A stretch of 45,348 nt of DNA. It comes from Perkinsus olseni (Eukaryota > Perkinsozoa > Perkinsida > Perkinsidae). A program made the position numbers and the translations under genes. Shown here one piece after another: positions 22,674-34,130 of the stretch (within the stretch, counting starts at the first letter, position 1; every line of letters starts with the position of its first letter). The notes beneath the pieces were generated by a model. It was not told the DNA's origin and searched no databases. It saw only the letters and a list, made by a program, of their open reading frames with translations. The stretch covers positions 1 through 45,348 of the forward strand of contig JABANP010000434.1 of the NCBI GenBank assembly GCA_013115135.1, written 5' to 3'.

Positions 22674-25255
22674 CTACAAGCGGCCTCCGGCTGTGCCGGC
22701 TACCTTGTCGCCTATCCCTATATATAGTTCATCGATCTCCTTCTGAAATTTAGCACTGGCAACGTTGCGCTTGAGCTTGAATGAAGGAGTGAGGAGATCA
22801 TTCTCCACGGAGAAAGGTTCGGGGATGAGATGAACCGCCTTCACCTGCAAGACGTCCATTAGTTCAGCAGTCGACAGGTCGGATGATAACGGCAGTAACA
22901 CGAGCGGCCAGAAGTAATCTCTCACCATTTCAAAACCTCTGAGTTTCTCTGCGGTTGAACGCTCTTGCAAACTCTTAAAAATGGCCTGCTTAATTTGATC
23001 ATCCTTGCACAGGCTTGCAGGGTCTCTGCTGCAGAGGGAAGACATGTCGAGTTTACGAGCGTTGAGGCACCCACCTGTCTCCTTCCTGTGAGCCGGGAAG
23101 GCCCTGGAGGGTCTCAAAGTCAGGGACGATTATGGCCACGAGACAAGAATGGAAGCTGTTGCCGTGAACAAAGGCTTGGGCTATCAAGGGAGATTGGGTG
23201 ATGACGTTCTCCACGCGTTCGGCGGAAATGTATTCTGAAACGGAGTATGCTTGGAGACCGCACTGATGCCGGTGAACCGAAGCCTACCTCCCTGGCTGAG
23301 CTTGAAGATACTCTTCTTTCTGTCGACGATTTTCAGTTGTCCCGTCTTCAGCCAAACCCCGATATCCCCACTGTGAAGCCAACCTTCAGAGTCGATCGCC
23401 TCCTTGGTCTTCTCAGGCATCTTGTAGTATCTACTCGAACACATAACCAACATAAACAAGAGTCCCCACGGTCCCCCGCCGCCAAGATGATTCGCCAAAT
23501 GCAGCTCACCCTTGGAAAATTGACGGGCCTCTGAAGCAGATCTCTCCCCGCCCCTTGCAGTCGATGGCACTCTCCCCAGTACCTATGCAAAAACATGGCA
23601 CCCCCGACCTGAGTATCCCTCGGCAGCCCCACCATGCTGAGTATCCGTCGACAAATAACCAAGCTCTGGCACGTCAACGAGTTTGATGTCCATGCAGCAA
23701 ACCGGGAGCCCGACATGGCCCGACGTGAAGTCATGAAGATGAGAGTAGGTAGCAAGGCATGTGTTCTCCGTTTGACCGTAGCCTTCGGTGACAGGGCAAC
23801 CAAAAAAGACCCTCAAGAAGTCCATGACGTGGTTGGCGAGAGGGGCGCTCCCACTGGCGACAAACTGCACCCTATCGAGACCGATCCTCGCCTTGATCTT
23901 ATCGAAGACCAGCTTGTCCCAGAGGGCATGCTTAAGCACGCCTTCCTGTAGTCTGGCTTTCTTAGACGCCAACGCCTGCTCGAACAGATAGGCCTTGATG
24001 CCGCCAGCAGCACGAGCACCGACGGTGATTTTGTCGTGAAGACGATTCAGTAACCTTGGTACTGATACAAAAAGGGTCGGCCTGAGCGCTGCAACATCCT
24101 CCATAATCTTGAGAGGGTCGCCCTGGTAGAATCCGATAGCCACTCCGAGATGGACCAGAGATATACTAACCAACCGCTCCATGATATGCGGCAGAGGTAG
24201 GTAACTGAGGTAGTACTGCTGAGAGCCCTTAACGTCAAAAAGAGGGCTCTGGGTCCCAAGGAAAATCACAATAGAGCTGATATTAGCTACCACGTTACCA
24301 TGAGAGTTCAATGCTCCCTTGGGGTCACCAGTGGTACCACTAGTATAGCAGAAGGTAGCGATATCAGTAGGCTCTCCCACGAGGGGCTCGATGTCGGCCT
24401 CACTGCCCTTCTTCTCGATGTCACCGAAGCGGTAGAACTTGAGCCCAGCTTCATGGCAGGCGGTGGCGACAGCTTCTGGGCAAGCCTCAGGATCGGCGCA
24501 GATGATGTTAGTGAAAGTAGGGCATTCGGCTTTGCACGCAATAAGTCGAGGAATCTGTGATGCTGTACACACCACGGTCTCCAGCAGCACTTGGTTCACG
24601 ATATAGTCAACGACGTCCTCCCCGAGGGTATCATAGAGGGGGACTGTTGTAGCTCTTCTGGTGAATGCTCCTTGCTCAGCGATAACCCACTCAGATCTGT
24701 TCTTCATGTAGATACCGATTAGCCTCATCGAACCATCCTCGGATTTGGATAGTAGATTGAGTTCTTCCAGCCCTCTACCGAAGTTGATTATTCTCTCATA
24801 AACCTCTTTATAAGTCTGCCATTCGAATGGGCCCACCGAACCATCATCCAGTATAGGGCGAGTGCCGTGGCAAGGACGATCGGGGTACTTCTCGGCAGCC
24901 TGACATACGAGCAACCCTGCAATAGCTCCACAACAATCGCCAACACACAAACAGCCCGGGTGCGCAGTCCAAGGATAGCAAAGCGGAATATCACCGTGCA
25001 AGGCTCACTGACGTACCCTTTTAAAGACAGCTGCGCTGGTGTTCAACGACTCGTCACCGTCGATGAGACTGATGTTACCGGAGGAGGCGTCCGGATTCCT
25101 GTAGATTGGACCGCATTCTCCTGGGACAGCAGAGTCGGGAACCTGAAGAGAGAAAGCACATGCTTGAAGAGATAACTGGAAAGCGAAGGGGCCGCTCGAG
25201 AACTAACCTCGTAAGTGTATGGCGCCGGAGGTGACACAGAGATGGAGTTTCCCAT
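22674..25255 (-). CDS. long-chain acyl-CoA synthetase, paralogue 2
   Basis: ATG 25255 gives MGNSISVSPPAPYTYE, an N-terminus that fits the N-myristoylation pattern (MG-x3-S), unlike the other two. After a short intron comes VPDSAVPGECGPIYRNPD, then the main exon about 23640-24900. Motifs: [38 protein letters not shown], then spliced [50 protein letters not shown], and [20 protein letters not shown]. The reading frame is intact and introns are GT-AG, so it looks functional. It ends AGGRL-stop at 22674; GRL is a weak form of the C-terminal peroxisomal targeting tripeptide. It shares two near-identical DNA blocks with paralogues 1 and 3 (see findings) although the rest is clearly diverged. Confidence 0.88.
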
Positions 25256-25762
25256 GCGAGATTTGCAGACGGGATTAAAAACTGAGCACGGAAAGTACTC
25301 GCAACCGTCAACGCACGCTAGTTGAAAATTGAAGGGAAGGGTGTGGTGCAAAATGTTATTCAATCGCGTGTTAGTGCTGCAAAATCCATCATAGGCTCCG
25401 AGCTCTCATGCTCGCAGTCATGGGGAAACTGCGCGCCGTTCTGAGATAGTAAAGGGTGGGCCTAGTGAGGTACTGCTAGGATTAGCCGACTTCGCCACAG
25501 GTCGCTTACGACGGCCCACCGCTGAGGAAGCATGTGACGTCGTCCTTCACGACGGCAGAGCCTAAGAATGCTCCTTCATGAGGACGAGCTAGCGCCGAAA
25601 AGGGAGACAGCTGTTTCGCCTCGTGCCTGGGCGCGTCGTGTGTCTGCGTGCAGAGCAAGGAGATCTCGTGACGTGACCAGAGTGGGCAGCAAGGTATCCC
25701 GTCAACAAGAACAACAAATGCGGCGATCTCCAGTGCGATCATTTCTAGGAGGGGCGCCTCCG

Positions 25763-25803
25763 CTGGAGACTCCAGCCTGGAGTGCCACCGGGTGGCAGCC
25801 ACC
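25763..25803. repeat. two adjacent perfect zigzag units (X-n-X'-n-X)
   Basis: 25763-25782 reads CTGGAG-A-CTCCAG-C-CTGGAG and 25784-25803 reads GCCACC-G-GGTGGC-A-GCCACC. In each, a 6-bp word is followed by its reverse complement and by the word again, with single bases between. Only one base separates the two units. Confidence 0.9.
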
Positions 25804-26261
25804 GTAATAGAGGAGAAATGCCGACGATCGCTCCGCCGACACGCGTGGCCCTAGGTCTTCACAAGGCTATGCAAGTAGCATGTCCAGCTAATGACACTCG
25901 CACTTCGATTGCGGTACTACTCCATGATCATTCAAGACGAGATCGAATGATTTGATGGTATCCCGTTGGTGATTACGATGGGGTGTAGAAAGCGGGCATG
26001 GGACTCATAGTGTGCAGTAGCACTGGCCACTATGCGCGCACTCGGCGCCGCCGCACAGAACTATTGTGCGCTGTCGCCAAGCTGCCGTGCGTTCGGATGG
26101 CGGCGGAAGGCCGTTACTAGAGCAACCACTGCCGATTCGACAGTGTCGAACAGAAGCGTCTGGAGAGCTCTGTACTCCTCCCATCCACGTGTGTTTACCA
26201 CACTGGAATCGGAGCGAAGCCTCGACAAATCCCAGCCTTTCTTCCGGGACATCGCGTAATG

Positions 26262-26328
26262 TTGGGAAAAGAGCTCGTGTCGCAAATCGATGAGCCGGGG
26301 AGAAGATACTCCTACCAAGCGACCCCAC
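26262..26328 (+). repeat. relic of the B terminal repeat of the tyrosine-recombinase element (inverted)
   Basis: The plus strand GGGAAAAGAGCTCGTGTCGC... to ...CTCCTACCAAGCGACCCC matches, with scattered differences, the reverse complement of the B repeat at 44954-45059. It shares AAGAGCTC, CGATNAGCCGGGGAG and ACTCCTACCANGCGACCCC. A solo fragment of this element family, 18 kb from the full copy. Confidence 0.7.
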
Positions 26329-26410
26329 CCCTTCTCAAAGGGATGGGGGAAGGAGCAGGTCAAAAACATCTACAGGACGCCCGGCACCGTAGTGCTCTGA
26401 GCCCGGGGGT

Positions 26411-26453
26411 CGCAAGGGGTCGGTGTCAGGCGGCCTGACCCAGACCCCTTGCG
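26411..26453. repeat. 43-bp palindrome
   Basis: CGCAAGGGGTC at 26411 pairs with GACCCCTTGCG ending at 26453; the inner part GTCAGGC-G-GCCTGAC (26427-26441) is a perfect 7+1+7 palindrome. Three mismatched positions lie between the inner and outer arms. Confidence 0.85.
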
Positions 26454-26739
26454 ATGAACACCTCGGTGCCGTTCTCTGTCTCGTACGCACACATGCGACT
26501 GTCTTCTGCAGTGGACTTTCTCGGACCTTCCCTCGACACACGAAGTGTATCGATCACTAAGCCAACACAGTTGTGGGAGTCATAAACCGAAGTATCCAAC
26601 CTACTGCCAAGAACGACAACTGTTGGTTATAATCTTCTACGAGGGATCACAAAGTCAGCAAGACTGAATGTCTATCGAAAAGTCGAAAAACGCTAAGTTG
26701 CCATCTTGTATGTACCAGCATGCGAATGGGCAACCACCA

Positions 26740-29477
26740 TCACATCTTCGACCTGGGTTTATCCAAGATCTGAAAGGCAGAACAAGGATGACGGTGTCGG
26801 TCCTTCCACGGAGGCGAGGGGAGAAAGTGGGCCTACAGTTTCCCCGATCTGTTCATACAAGGCGTCGACTTCCTTCTGGAACACTTTCACGGCGACGTTA
26901 CGTTTAAGTTTGAAGGACGGCGTGAGTATGTCGTTATCGACAGAGAACATCACAGGAGACAAGTGAATTGTCTTCACCTGAGTCAGGCTTGCATGTGGGT
27001 TTTTGACTACTGCAGACCGGGACGCACCCATTCGAACTTTCTAAGGCCGGACTTCTCCGAGATTTCGCGTAGGGTTTTCAATATCAGAGAATTCACATAC
27101 TCGCTCCGACAAATATCCTCAGGGGACCTGAAAGTACTCAGCACCTGAACAGTCGATGGTCTCGGTGCAAATCAGGAACCAAAACAAGACGAGGATTCGT
27201 GGATAAAGAAAAACTAGCATTCTACACGTCAGTTTCAAGGGAACCGTATTTAGGCTCACTTGAGAGCATCTCGGTTCTGCAGTTCATTGGACAAATTCTC
27301 AAAGTCGGGAACTACGACTGCCACTAAAGAAGACCTCAGCGAGTTGCCGTAGACGAAGGCTTGTGCAACGTATGGCGACTGTATGAGCACGTTCTCGATC
27401 CTCTCAGGAGCAACGTATTCTGAAATGGAAGAGCGGTGCTGCAACCCGCATAGCATAAACCGCTAGACAAGCCAAACAACAGCGATTGATTTGTGCGTTC
27501 CTACAACCGCACGAGAAAGGCGAATGAGAAAACACTCACCTCCATTGCTGAGCTTGAAGATACTTTTCTTCCTGTCGATGATCTTCAGTTGTCCCGTCTT
27601 CAGCCACATGCCGATATCCCCACTGTGGACCCAACCATCAGAGTCGATCGTCTCCTTGGTCTTCTCAGGCATCTTGTAGTACCTGATGTAGTACTGTTGC
27701 AGATGCACATCATCCGTCCCAGTCAACTGGTCACCTACCCGGAGAAGATAGATGGTCCACGCAGGAGTATTTCGCCGCGACCACAACACTCCAACTTGGA
27801 TACTCCCGAGCCTGCAAGGGAGCGCCTTCGCTCATGAACCATGACCAACGGCGTGGCCCAGTGAGGCAGTCAACTCACCATGTTCCGTGTCCGTGGAGAG
27901 ATATCCCATCTCTGGTACATCGGCTAGTTTGATTTCCATGCAGCTTGCCGGATACCCCACGTGACCCGACGCGGAATCGCTAGGGTGGGTATAAGAGGCT
28001 AGCCCCGACTCGGTAGAGCCATACCCTTCCAGGACAGGTCCAGCGAAGAAGAGTCTCAGGAAATCCAATACGTGTGTGGCAATGGGAGCACTGCCCGTGA
28101 AGACGAGTTGAACTCTTTCGAGCCCGAGCCTTTCCTTAATCCTGTCGAACACTCCGCGGTCATATTGAGGGTGTGTCAATGTGCCGCATTTGAGCAAGTT
28201 CAACTTCGCCTGAACAGCTTCGTCAAACTTAGCTGAGGCATTTGTGGTGACGACTCTCTCATAGAGTCGATTCAGGAGGCGAGGTACCGAGATGAACACT
28301 GTGGGCCGGAGTGCTGCAATGTCGTCCATCAACTTCAGAGGGTCGCCTTGGTAGAAGCCCACTGCTACGCCGAGGTAGTACAACGCAACTTCGACCACTC
28401 GTCCAAAGACGTGAGGGAGGGGCAGATAGTTGAGGTAGTAGTGGTGGCCCTTCCGTAAATCAGAGAGGGGATAGGGGGAAGTGAAACACTCAACGAAGGC
28501 AGCTGCATCGGCAATAACACTTCCCTGGCTCAAAAGTGCCCCCTTCGGCTCGCCTGTTGTACCGCTTGTATAACAGAATGTCGCGATGTCGAAAGCAGCA
28601 CCGACGAGAGGTGAGAAGGACAAGTCTGCGCCCAGGCGTTCGACCTCGTCCATGCTGAGGAGTTTCACATCGACCGCAAGACAAGCACCAATCGACTTCT
28701 GTGGGAGAGGGTCAACACATATTATGGTGCGCAGGCTGGGACACCTTCCTTTGACTTTGACAAGGTTCGGGACCTGTAGCGCGGAGCAGACGACTGTTGA
28801 CAGTTCTGTCTGGTTGAGTATGTAGTGGACGGTATCCTCCCCGAGGGTATCATAGAGGGGGACCGTTGTAGCTCTTCTAGTGAATGCTCCTTGCTCAGCG
28901 ATAACCCACTCAGATCTGTTCTTCATGTAGATACCGATTAGCCTCATCGAACCATCCTCGGATTTGGATAGTAGATTGAGTTCTTCCAGCCCTCTACCGA
29001 AGTTGATTATTCTCTCATAAACCTCTTTATAAGTCTGCCATTCAAATGGGCCCACCGAACCATCATCCAGTATAGGGCGAGTGCCGTGGCAAGGACGATC
29101 GGGGTACTTCTCTACAGTCTGGACAAAGACAAAGAAAGCCGGAGATGTTGGACGGGTCCGAGTTCCGTGAATAGGTGCGCCCCCACTCACCCTCTTGAAG
29201 ACATCGAAGCTAGTGACAATGGAGGGGTCATCGTCAATGAACCTTTGCAATCGATTCTTGTATCCTGGATGCCGATACACAGAACCGCTGACGCCGGGAA
29301 CGGCCGAGTGTGGAATCTAACAGGTGATCAGTACACCCTCGAGTTTGTCAATAAGTCGAAAGTGAACGATAAGGTATACTGTGCGTCGTGTGACGAGACT
29401 AGTGAGCGCGACACTCCGCATTCAAACATCCCGCTGAACAGCCTCACCTCGAATGCATAGTCTCGACTTTCCGCCAT
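26740..29477 (-). CDS. long-chain acyl-CoA synthetase, paralogue 3 (likely peroxisomal)
   Basis: ATG 29477 gives [10 protein letters not shown], then an intron and [20 protein letters not shown]; the main exon is about 27890-29110. Motifs: [39 protein letters not shown] (Ser in place of the usual Gln), the spliced [22 protein letters not shown] block, [20 protein letters not shown], and [20 protein letters not shown]. The last intron, at the same place as in paralogue 1, gives a final exon [13 protein letters not shown] at 26740. SKM fits the C-terminal peroxisomal signal (PTS1). If that intron is retained the protein ends differently and loses the signal. The intron after RDALK is resolved by an acceptor a few bases inside (CTGAG|TACTTTC). 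The reading frame is intact. Confidence 0.87.
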
Positions 29478-29791
29478 AGGGAAAGGCATGCAAAATCAAC
29501 CAATACTGTAGACACACGCTCGCGTTCACATAGGACAAGTCGGAGACCTCATCACACCCACGGCGACTGATACCCGGCCTCCCTCCCCCAACTCAGTAGC
29601 ACTGGTCTGGGGCACGTTATACTGCATGACGCTGGTGCAAACCCTAGAAGAAAACGGTCCTTCCAAAGGGTTCATTTGAAAATCGTAACAGAACACGAAT
29701 CCGTGTGATGAAAGGAAACGCATAAGTACCACACTATACGGTAGTTATCGTAGTAGCTGTAGCTTGATAATTGCTGCGTTCAGTGATTAGT

Positions 29792-29945
29792 AGCAGGCCC
29801 TGCTAAGCAGGGCCCTACTAGGACTCTCCTACTAAATGCTGCTGCCGTCGGAGACTATGCCGGGAGACTCCCGGCGGGAGGCTTTTGCCTGGGTGACCCT
29901 GGGTCGTCGACCCAGGCTGGGTCGCATACTGACAGTATGATACTG
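29792..29945. repeat. cluster of four perfect zigzag units
   Basis: Units: 29792-29811 AGCAGG-C-CCTGCT-A-AGCAGG; 29861-29880 CGGGAG-A-CTCCCG-G-CGGGAG; 29899-29924 with an 8-bp word CTGGGTCG (singles T and G); 29926-29945 ATACTG-A-CAGTAT-G-ATACTG. All four words differ and share only the geometry. Confidence 0.92.
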
Positions 29946-30204
29946 TTGATACCAATGCTTTGGGGCCTTCTCGAACGTCAAGTCACGGTGACGACGTAAC
30001 CCGAGATATGAATGACCTCGGTGGATGATAGTATACTAGCATTGGTTGACAGATCGGACCAAACTAGTCGTCCCGGATACTGTGGAATCACGATTAACCG
30101 CAATGGCCGTGATGTGATCATTGTGGGCGTCAGCACTCTACCAAAGCAGAAATTTTGAGAATGACGAGGATCAGAGTCAATTGGCGCGATTCGATGCAGA
30201 GGGA

Positions 30205-30224
30205 GTAAAGCTTTTACTGTAAAA
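30205..30224. repeat. zigzag unit (one mismatch)
   Basis: GTAAAG-C-TTTTAC-T-GTAAAA; the first word differs from the third at one base. Confidence 0.75.
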
Positions 30225-30360
30225 GGTCATCTAATGACGAGCTAGAGCGAAGCACGGAGCGCACATTGCATGACTTACCATAACAGTTTTTCCGCTGCCC
30301 ATCTGAGCGATTTTACCGTGCCAGTCAGCCCGACCGACGTTACAACATACGCTGCTTCAC

Positions 30361-30380
30361 TCTCACGGTGAGAGTCTCAC
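30361..30380. repeat. perfect zigzag unit
   Basis: TCTCAC-G-GTGAGA-G-TCTCAC. It is followed within 5 bp by an AT-rich inverted repeat with AGGTCT/AGACCT arms (about 30385-30427). Confidence 0.85.
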
Positions 30381-30482
30381 CCAGAGGTCTTATCAATTTA
30401 AATTAAATTATTTAATTGCTGAGACCTAATTCAAAGGGAACGATCAAATTAGTGAGGATAAGGCAGTCGATCCTACCGGTAA

Positions 30483-30728
30483 ATGAGATTCAATTTCGAT
30501 CGAGCAACGGGGAGAACTTCCGGTGTCGTCGACATTATAAATGTAGACGTGCCCATCGGCTATGGCGAGCCCGAGCTAAGGACAAATATTCCTCGAAGAG
30601 TCAATCCAAAGGTCGCAGAACCTGCACTGCAGAGGTCCCTCATTTCTGCATTGCAGAAAGGAAAGCCCTATACCCCCATCATGGGGGCCCATGTGTTGCA
30701 ATTTCTTCCAGGAAGTCCACTGCCCTGA
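30483..30728 (+). CDS. short open frame, possible exon, unknown
   Basis: 81 codons starting MRFNFDRATGRTSGVVDIIN and containing NIPRRVNPKVAEPALQRSLI. The composition is protein-like, but there is no homologue I recognise and no clear neighbours to splice to. A 15-bp palindrome (CCCCCAT-C-ATGGGGG, about 30674-30688) lies inside it. It may equally be chance. Confidence 0.25.
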   Translation: MRFNFDRATGRTSGVVDIINVDVPIGYGEPELRTNIPRRVNPKVAEPALQRSLISALQKGKPYTPIMGAHVLQFLPGSPLP

Positions 30729-30880
30729 AGTCCCCTAACTGTCTTACATTTTGAGACTTATAGTGTTAACGTTGGCGAGCATGATGAGGTAGAAAGTCGC
30801 GGCCCACATAACGAGTGGGAAGAATAGGAAAGTGATTCTCTAATATTGGCCGTCATTTGATTTTCAAGTATCGCTAACCT

Positions 30881-31174
30881 TGTCAGGATTACTCGCGTAG
30901 TGAACCCGACCCAAAGATGTACTGCAACTCAGAAGCAACCACACGTATAGATAATACCCAAGGCGACACGAGTCACCGAAGCTATACGATACGTCGACAA
31001 ACCACGTCAGACAACTTATGTCTGAGTACGAACTTCGTAGCTACGAACGAAATCGATCTAGCGAAGCTTAGCCTGAAGTACCCGTCCTGCACTACACAAT
31101 TGCGCACTTGTGGAGCGCTGTCCCGATTCCGGCCGATATCCCACACTTCACAGTGTGAAGTTCACACCGTCACA
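30881..31174 (-). repeat. 3' LTR of the gypsy element (carries a 14-bp zigzag insertion)
   Basis: Plus strand starts TGTCAGGATTACTCGCG and ends CCGTCACA. Nearly identical to the other LTR except for a 14-bp insertion at 31153-31166 and one small divergent patch (about 31015-31050). Confidence 0.93.
31147..31166. repeat. perfect zigzag unit inside one LTR only
   Basis: TTCACA-G-TGTGAA-G-TTCACA. The other LTR has just TTCACA at 38768-38773, with the same bases on both sides (CACAC before, CCGTCACA after). The unit is therefore X plus a 14-bp insertion. Confidence 0.95.
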
Positions 31175-31186
31175 TACCTCCCTCGC
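31175..31186 (-). other. polypurine tract of the gypsy element
   Basis: On the minus strand GCGAGGGAGGTA directly precedes the 3' LTR (TGTGACGG). It is the expected primer site for plus-strand DNA synthesis. Confidence 0.7.
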
Positions 31187-31636
31187 AGGACGGAAGCGGG
31201 GCTACGGAACCGGCCTAAGGACGAACGGGGCCCGGCCAAGCAAAAAACCAACAAACAATGGGCTCATACGATTACAATTACGATATCAAATAAATCTACT
31301 TCAACAATCTCTCGACTTCACAAACCGGCCTGGTTGGGGAACGATCTACCACAACCGGCCTCGAATTATCAACCGTCCTCTCAATTACTGCCACATCGCA
31401 CCTCGACGCATAGAACCGGCCTCTTCATCTTCGTCCCTCGCAGTCATCCGTCCTTCACCTCATCGTACTTCCATCATAGTACCAGAGTAGTCAGCTAATC
31501 ATACCGGCCTTCACCGCGATAAGCCTTCAAAGAAATTTCTCAGCAGAAAAGTCCTTGAACGAACGGGCGTCGATAGGTCCACGCAGTCTCATCCTCGCCG
31601 AGAGCAAACCGGCCAGTGTGACAAGGATCTCTGGCA

Positions 31637-34130
31637 TCAACCAACAGGACCTCCGACCATCCAGAGCCTTCCAGCGGACGTGAGGGAAGAAACCATCGGC
31701 GTCAACAGATCTGGGGGAGATTCGGGATCATCAACCGGAGTCTCAGCTCGGGGACTAACCAAACCTCTAACCATGCCGTCATCTGCGGACGCAGGAGTCA
31801 CAGGGGAACCAGGCAGAACAGGGGCGTCATTCAAAGGAAGAACAGGCACGTCGTTCAAAGGCAAGATAGGCACATTCTCAACCGGTACATCATCCACCAC
31901 TTCCGGCCGAACTAGGGGCTCAACGTCTTCGGGCTCAACATCCTCATCTCTCTGCTCACCCTCAGGATTCGGAACAACCGGATCCTCAACAACATCCCGG
32001 TCTTCAGGGGGAAGTAACTCCCACACACCATACTCCACTAAGCCTTGAGCTTGAGCTGGAACTTTCTCATGACCATCTTGTTGTTGGACCTCGGCGTTAC
32101 ACGCCTCGTCAGGAACTGGCGGGACGTCGATGTTGTCACCCGGCACCACATCGTCGTTCACCGGACCTTCATACAGCAAGGGGAAGTCGGACAAGTGCGG
32201 ATCTTCTAGCGAAGGTGGAGGATGTCGTACAATACCCATATGAGGAGGAGGATGTGGCGGTTGCAAGGGGTCAATATGAAGCAAGTCGACAGAGATAACC
32301 TTAGTATGACCAGTGCCTTCGTGCATCACTTCCACAGCCTTCACAACCCGTCCTGGCATAATACGCCTGACAAACCAACCGTCTTCCCAACCGGATAAGA
32401 GCTTGTCACGCCGACCACGAGAACTCGGGAACCTCTTAAGCTGCACCTTCTGACCGACAAAGAACACCCTCGACTTGACCTTCTTATCATAAAAATACTT
32501 CTGACGAGCACCAGCATACGAGACATACAGATCCACCGTATCCTGAATGCGAGCTCGAGTATGGGCTTGCTCTTCCGACCAAGTGATAGGATCATGCAGA
32601 TTGAAGGCGTCAGACAGAGGTGGGAAGTAGCCAACATTAGGCTCCCGGCCAAACATGAGGAAGTAAGGCGTGTGCCCCGTGCTGGCATGCACACTAGTGT
32701 TGTAGCACCACAAAACCGTCCTCAGCTTGCCCAGCCAATCATAAGAGTGGTCCACGTGCGTCCTTAACATTCCCAGCACCGTCTGGTTAAAGCGCTCGAC
32801 TAAACCATTGCCTTGAGGGCGATATACCGTACAGTGGGCTCGCTTGCAGCCCAGGCCCGTGAGAACCTTCTCAAAGACCTTGGACTCAAACGCCGGCCCA
32901 TTATCCGACAACACTCGCTCTGGGGGACCAAAATGACCGAACAGAACATAGAGAGAAGCTACCGCACTTGCTGCCGTTTCATCAGTCTCAGGGAAGGCCT
33001 CCGCGAACTTAGTAAAATAATCCACAACCACCAACAACTTGGAGAAAGAGCCGACCGGAGTTGACAACGACAAGAAGTCAATGGCTACCGTGTGCCACGG
33101 CCGGCCTACCGGGATAGTTACCAAGTCCATAGGGGGCACGACCTTCTTCTTAGTCTCCTTGCAACGGCGACACTCGCAGATGTAGTCCGCAACCGCCGTC
33201 AACATACCCGGCCAGTAGCACAAAGAGGTCAGCTTTTGACCAACCCGTTCCTTGCCAAAATGGCCGTCGTCATCATGGAACTGAAGAAGCACCTCCGACC
33301 TAATTGCTTGAGGAACCACAGGAACCAGGCGAGGCTTATCATCAGGCAACGGCCGAACCAGTCGTACTAAGACACCGTCCACGACATCCAACTGACCCCA
33401 AATCTTCTTGTAAGGCATAAGCTCCGGTCCTATCAATTCGTTCCTCGCCAAAGGAGCCGGATCCAACCTTCGCTCGAGAACCAGGGATAGAGTCGGATCA
33501 GCTTGCTGAACATTACGAGGCTCCTCCTTAGTCCACCGGGGCGCCACCGAGAGAATGCACACGATGGGCGAAGTCAACCGTGCCGACCAGCCTAACTCGC
33601 CGCCCTCGAGCGTAGCCGAGAGTCGACGAGGCTCAACGAACCGATCTTGCTCTGTCCCGCATCCAAGCTGCTCCGCGGACAGCATCTCAACATCAGGAAC
33701 ACCTTCCTTCTTGCGGGTAACCGGCCTAATCCGAGAGAGAGCATCAGCATTAACGTGCTTAGTTCCTTCTCGATAGCGGACCGTAAACCGATATGCCTGC
33801 AAGGCCAATAGCCACCTCGTCACCTTCGGGCTAGTAGCCTTGCGTAACCACGTGAGGGGCCTATGGTCCGTGACCATAACCACCTCCAAGGGGTAACCGA
33901 TGATGAAGTGGTGAAAGAAGTCCAACGTCTTCAGCAAAGCATAAGCCTCCTTCTCATACGTGGGCCAGTTCAGCTGTGCCCCAGTGAGGGACCGGCTAAA
34001 GTAGCCTAAGGGACGGCCATCTTGTTCGAGAACTCCACCAACCGCATAATCACTAGCATCCGTGAAAATCTGGAACTGCCGGCCAAAGTCAGGGTACATC
34101 AAGTAAGGGAGCCTTGCCAAAGCCGTCTTC
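31637..34130 (-). CDS. gypsy pol, C-terminal part: RNase H and integrase
   Basis: Starts inside the RT connection region (TALARLPYLMYPDFGRQF) and continues with RNase H (FTDASDYAVGGVL, the catalytic Asp; EKEAYALL; VTDHRPLTWL). The integrase zinc finger has H-x3-H (DDDGHFGKE region) and C-x2-C (CECRRC). The catalytic D, D and E are in VAIDFLSL, LSDNGPAFES and GLVERFNQT. The C-terminal part has the usual basic beta domain (VFFVGQKVQLKRF) and then an acidic, Pro-rich tail with a small VPVLPLND repeat. Stop at 31637. The open frame runs upstream into the insertion for about 45 codons, so the track start there is artificial. No chromodomain recognised. Confidence 0.9.

Larger units (their letters stand above)
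25256..26739. other. intergenic with two zigzag units, an element relic and a palindrome
   Basis: About 1.5 kb between acyl-CoA synthetases 2 and 3. No convincing coding frame. It holds two adjacent perfect zigzag units (25763-25803), a relic related to the B repeat of the 39-45 kb element (about 26262-26328), and a 43-bp imperfect palindrome (26411-26453); each is listed separately. Confidence 0.6.
29478..30880. other. intergenic with a zigzag cluster
   Basis: 1.4 kb between acyl-CoA synthetase 3 and the retrotransposon. It contains the zigzag cluster 29792-29945, further units at 30205-30224 and 30361-30380, an AT-rich inverted repeat at about 30385-30427, and a weak open frame at 30483-30728. 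No confident gene. Confidence 0.6.

Noticed and set aside
31680..32048. Plus-strand open frame rich in Ser/Thr/Gly (GTSSTTSGRTRGST)
   Set aside because: It is the shadow of the acidic, Pro-rich C-terminal tail of the gypsy pol on the other strand.
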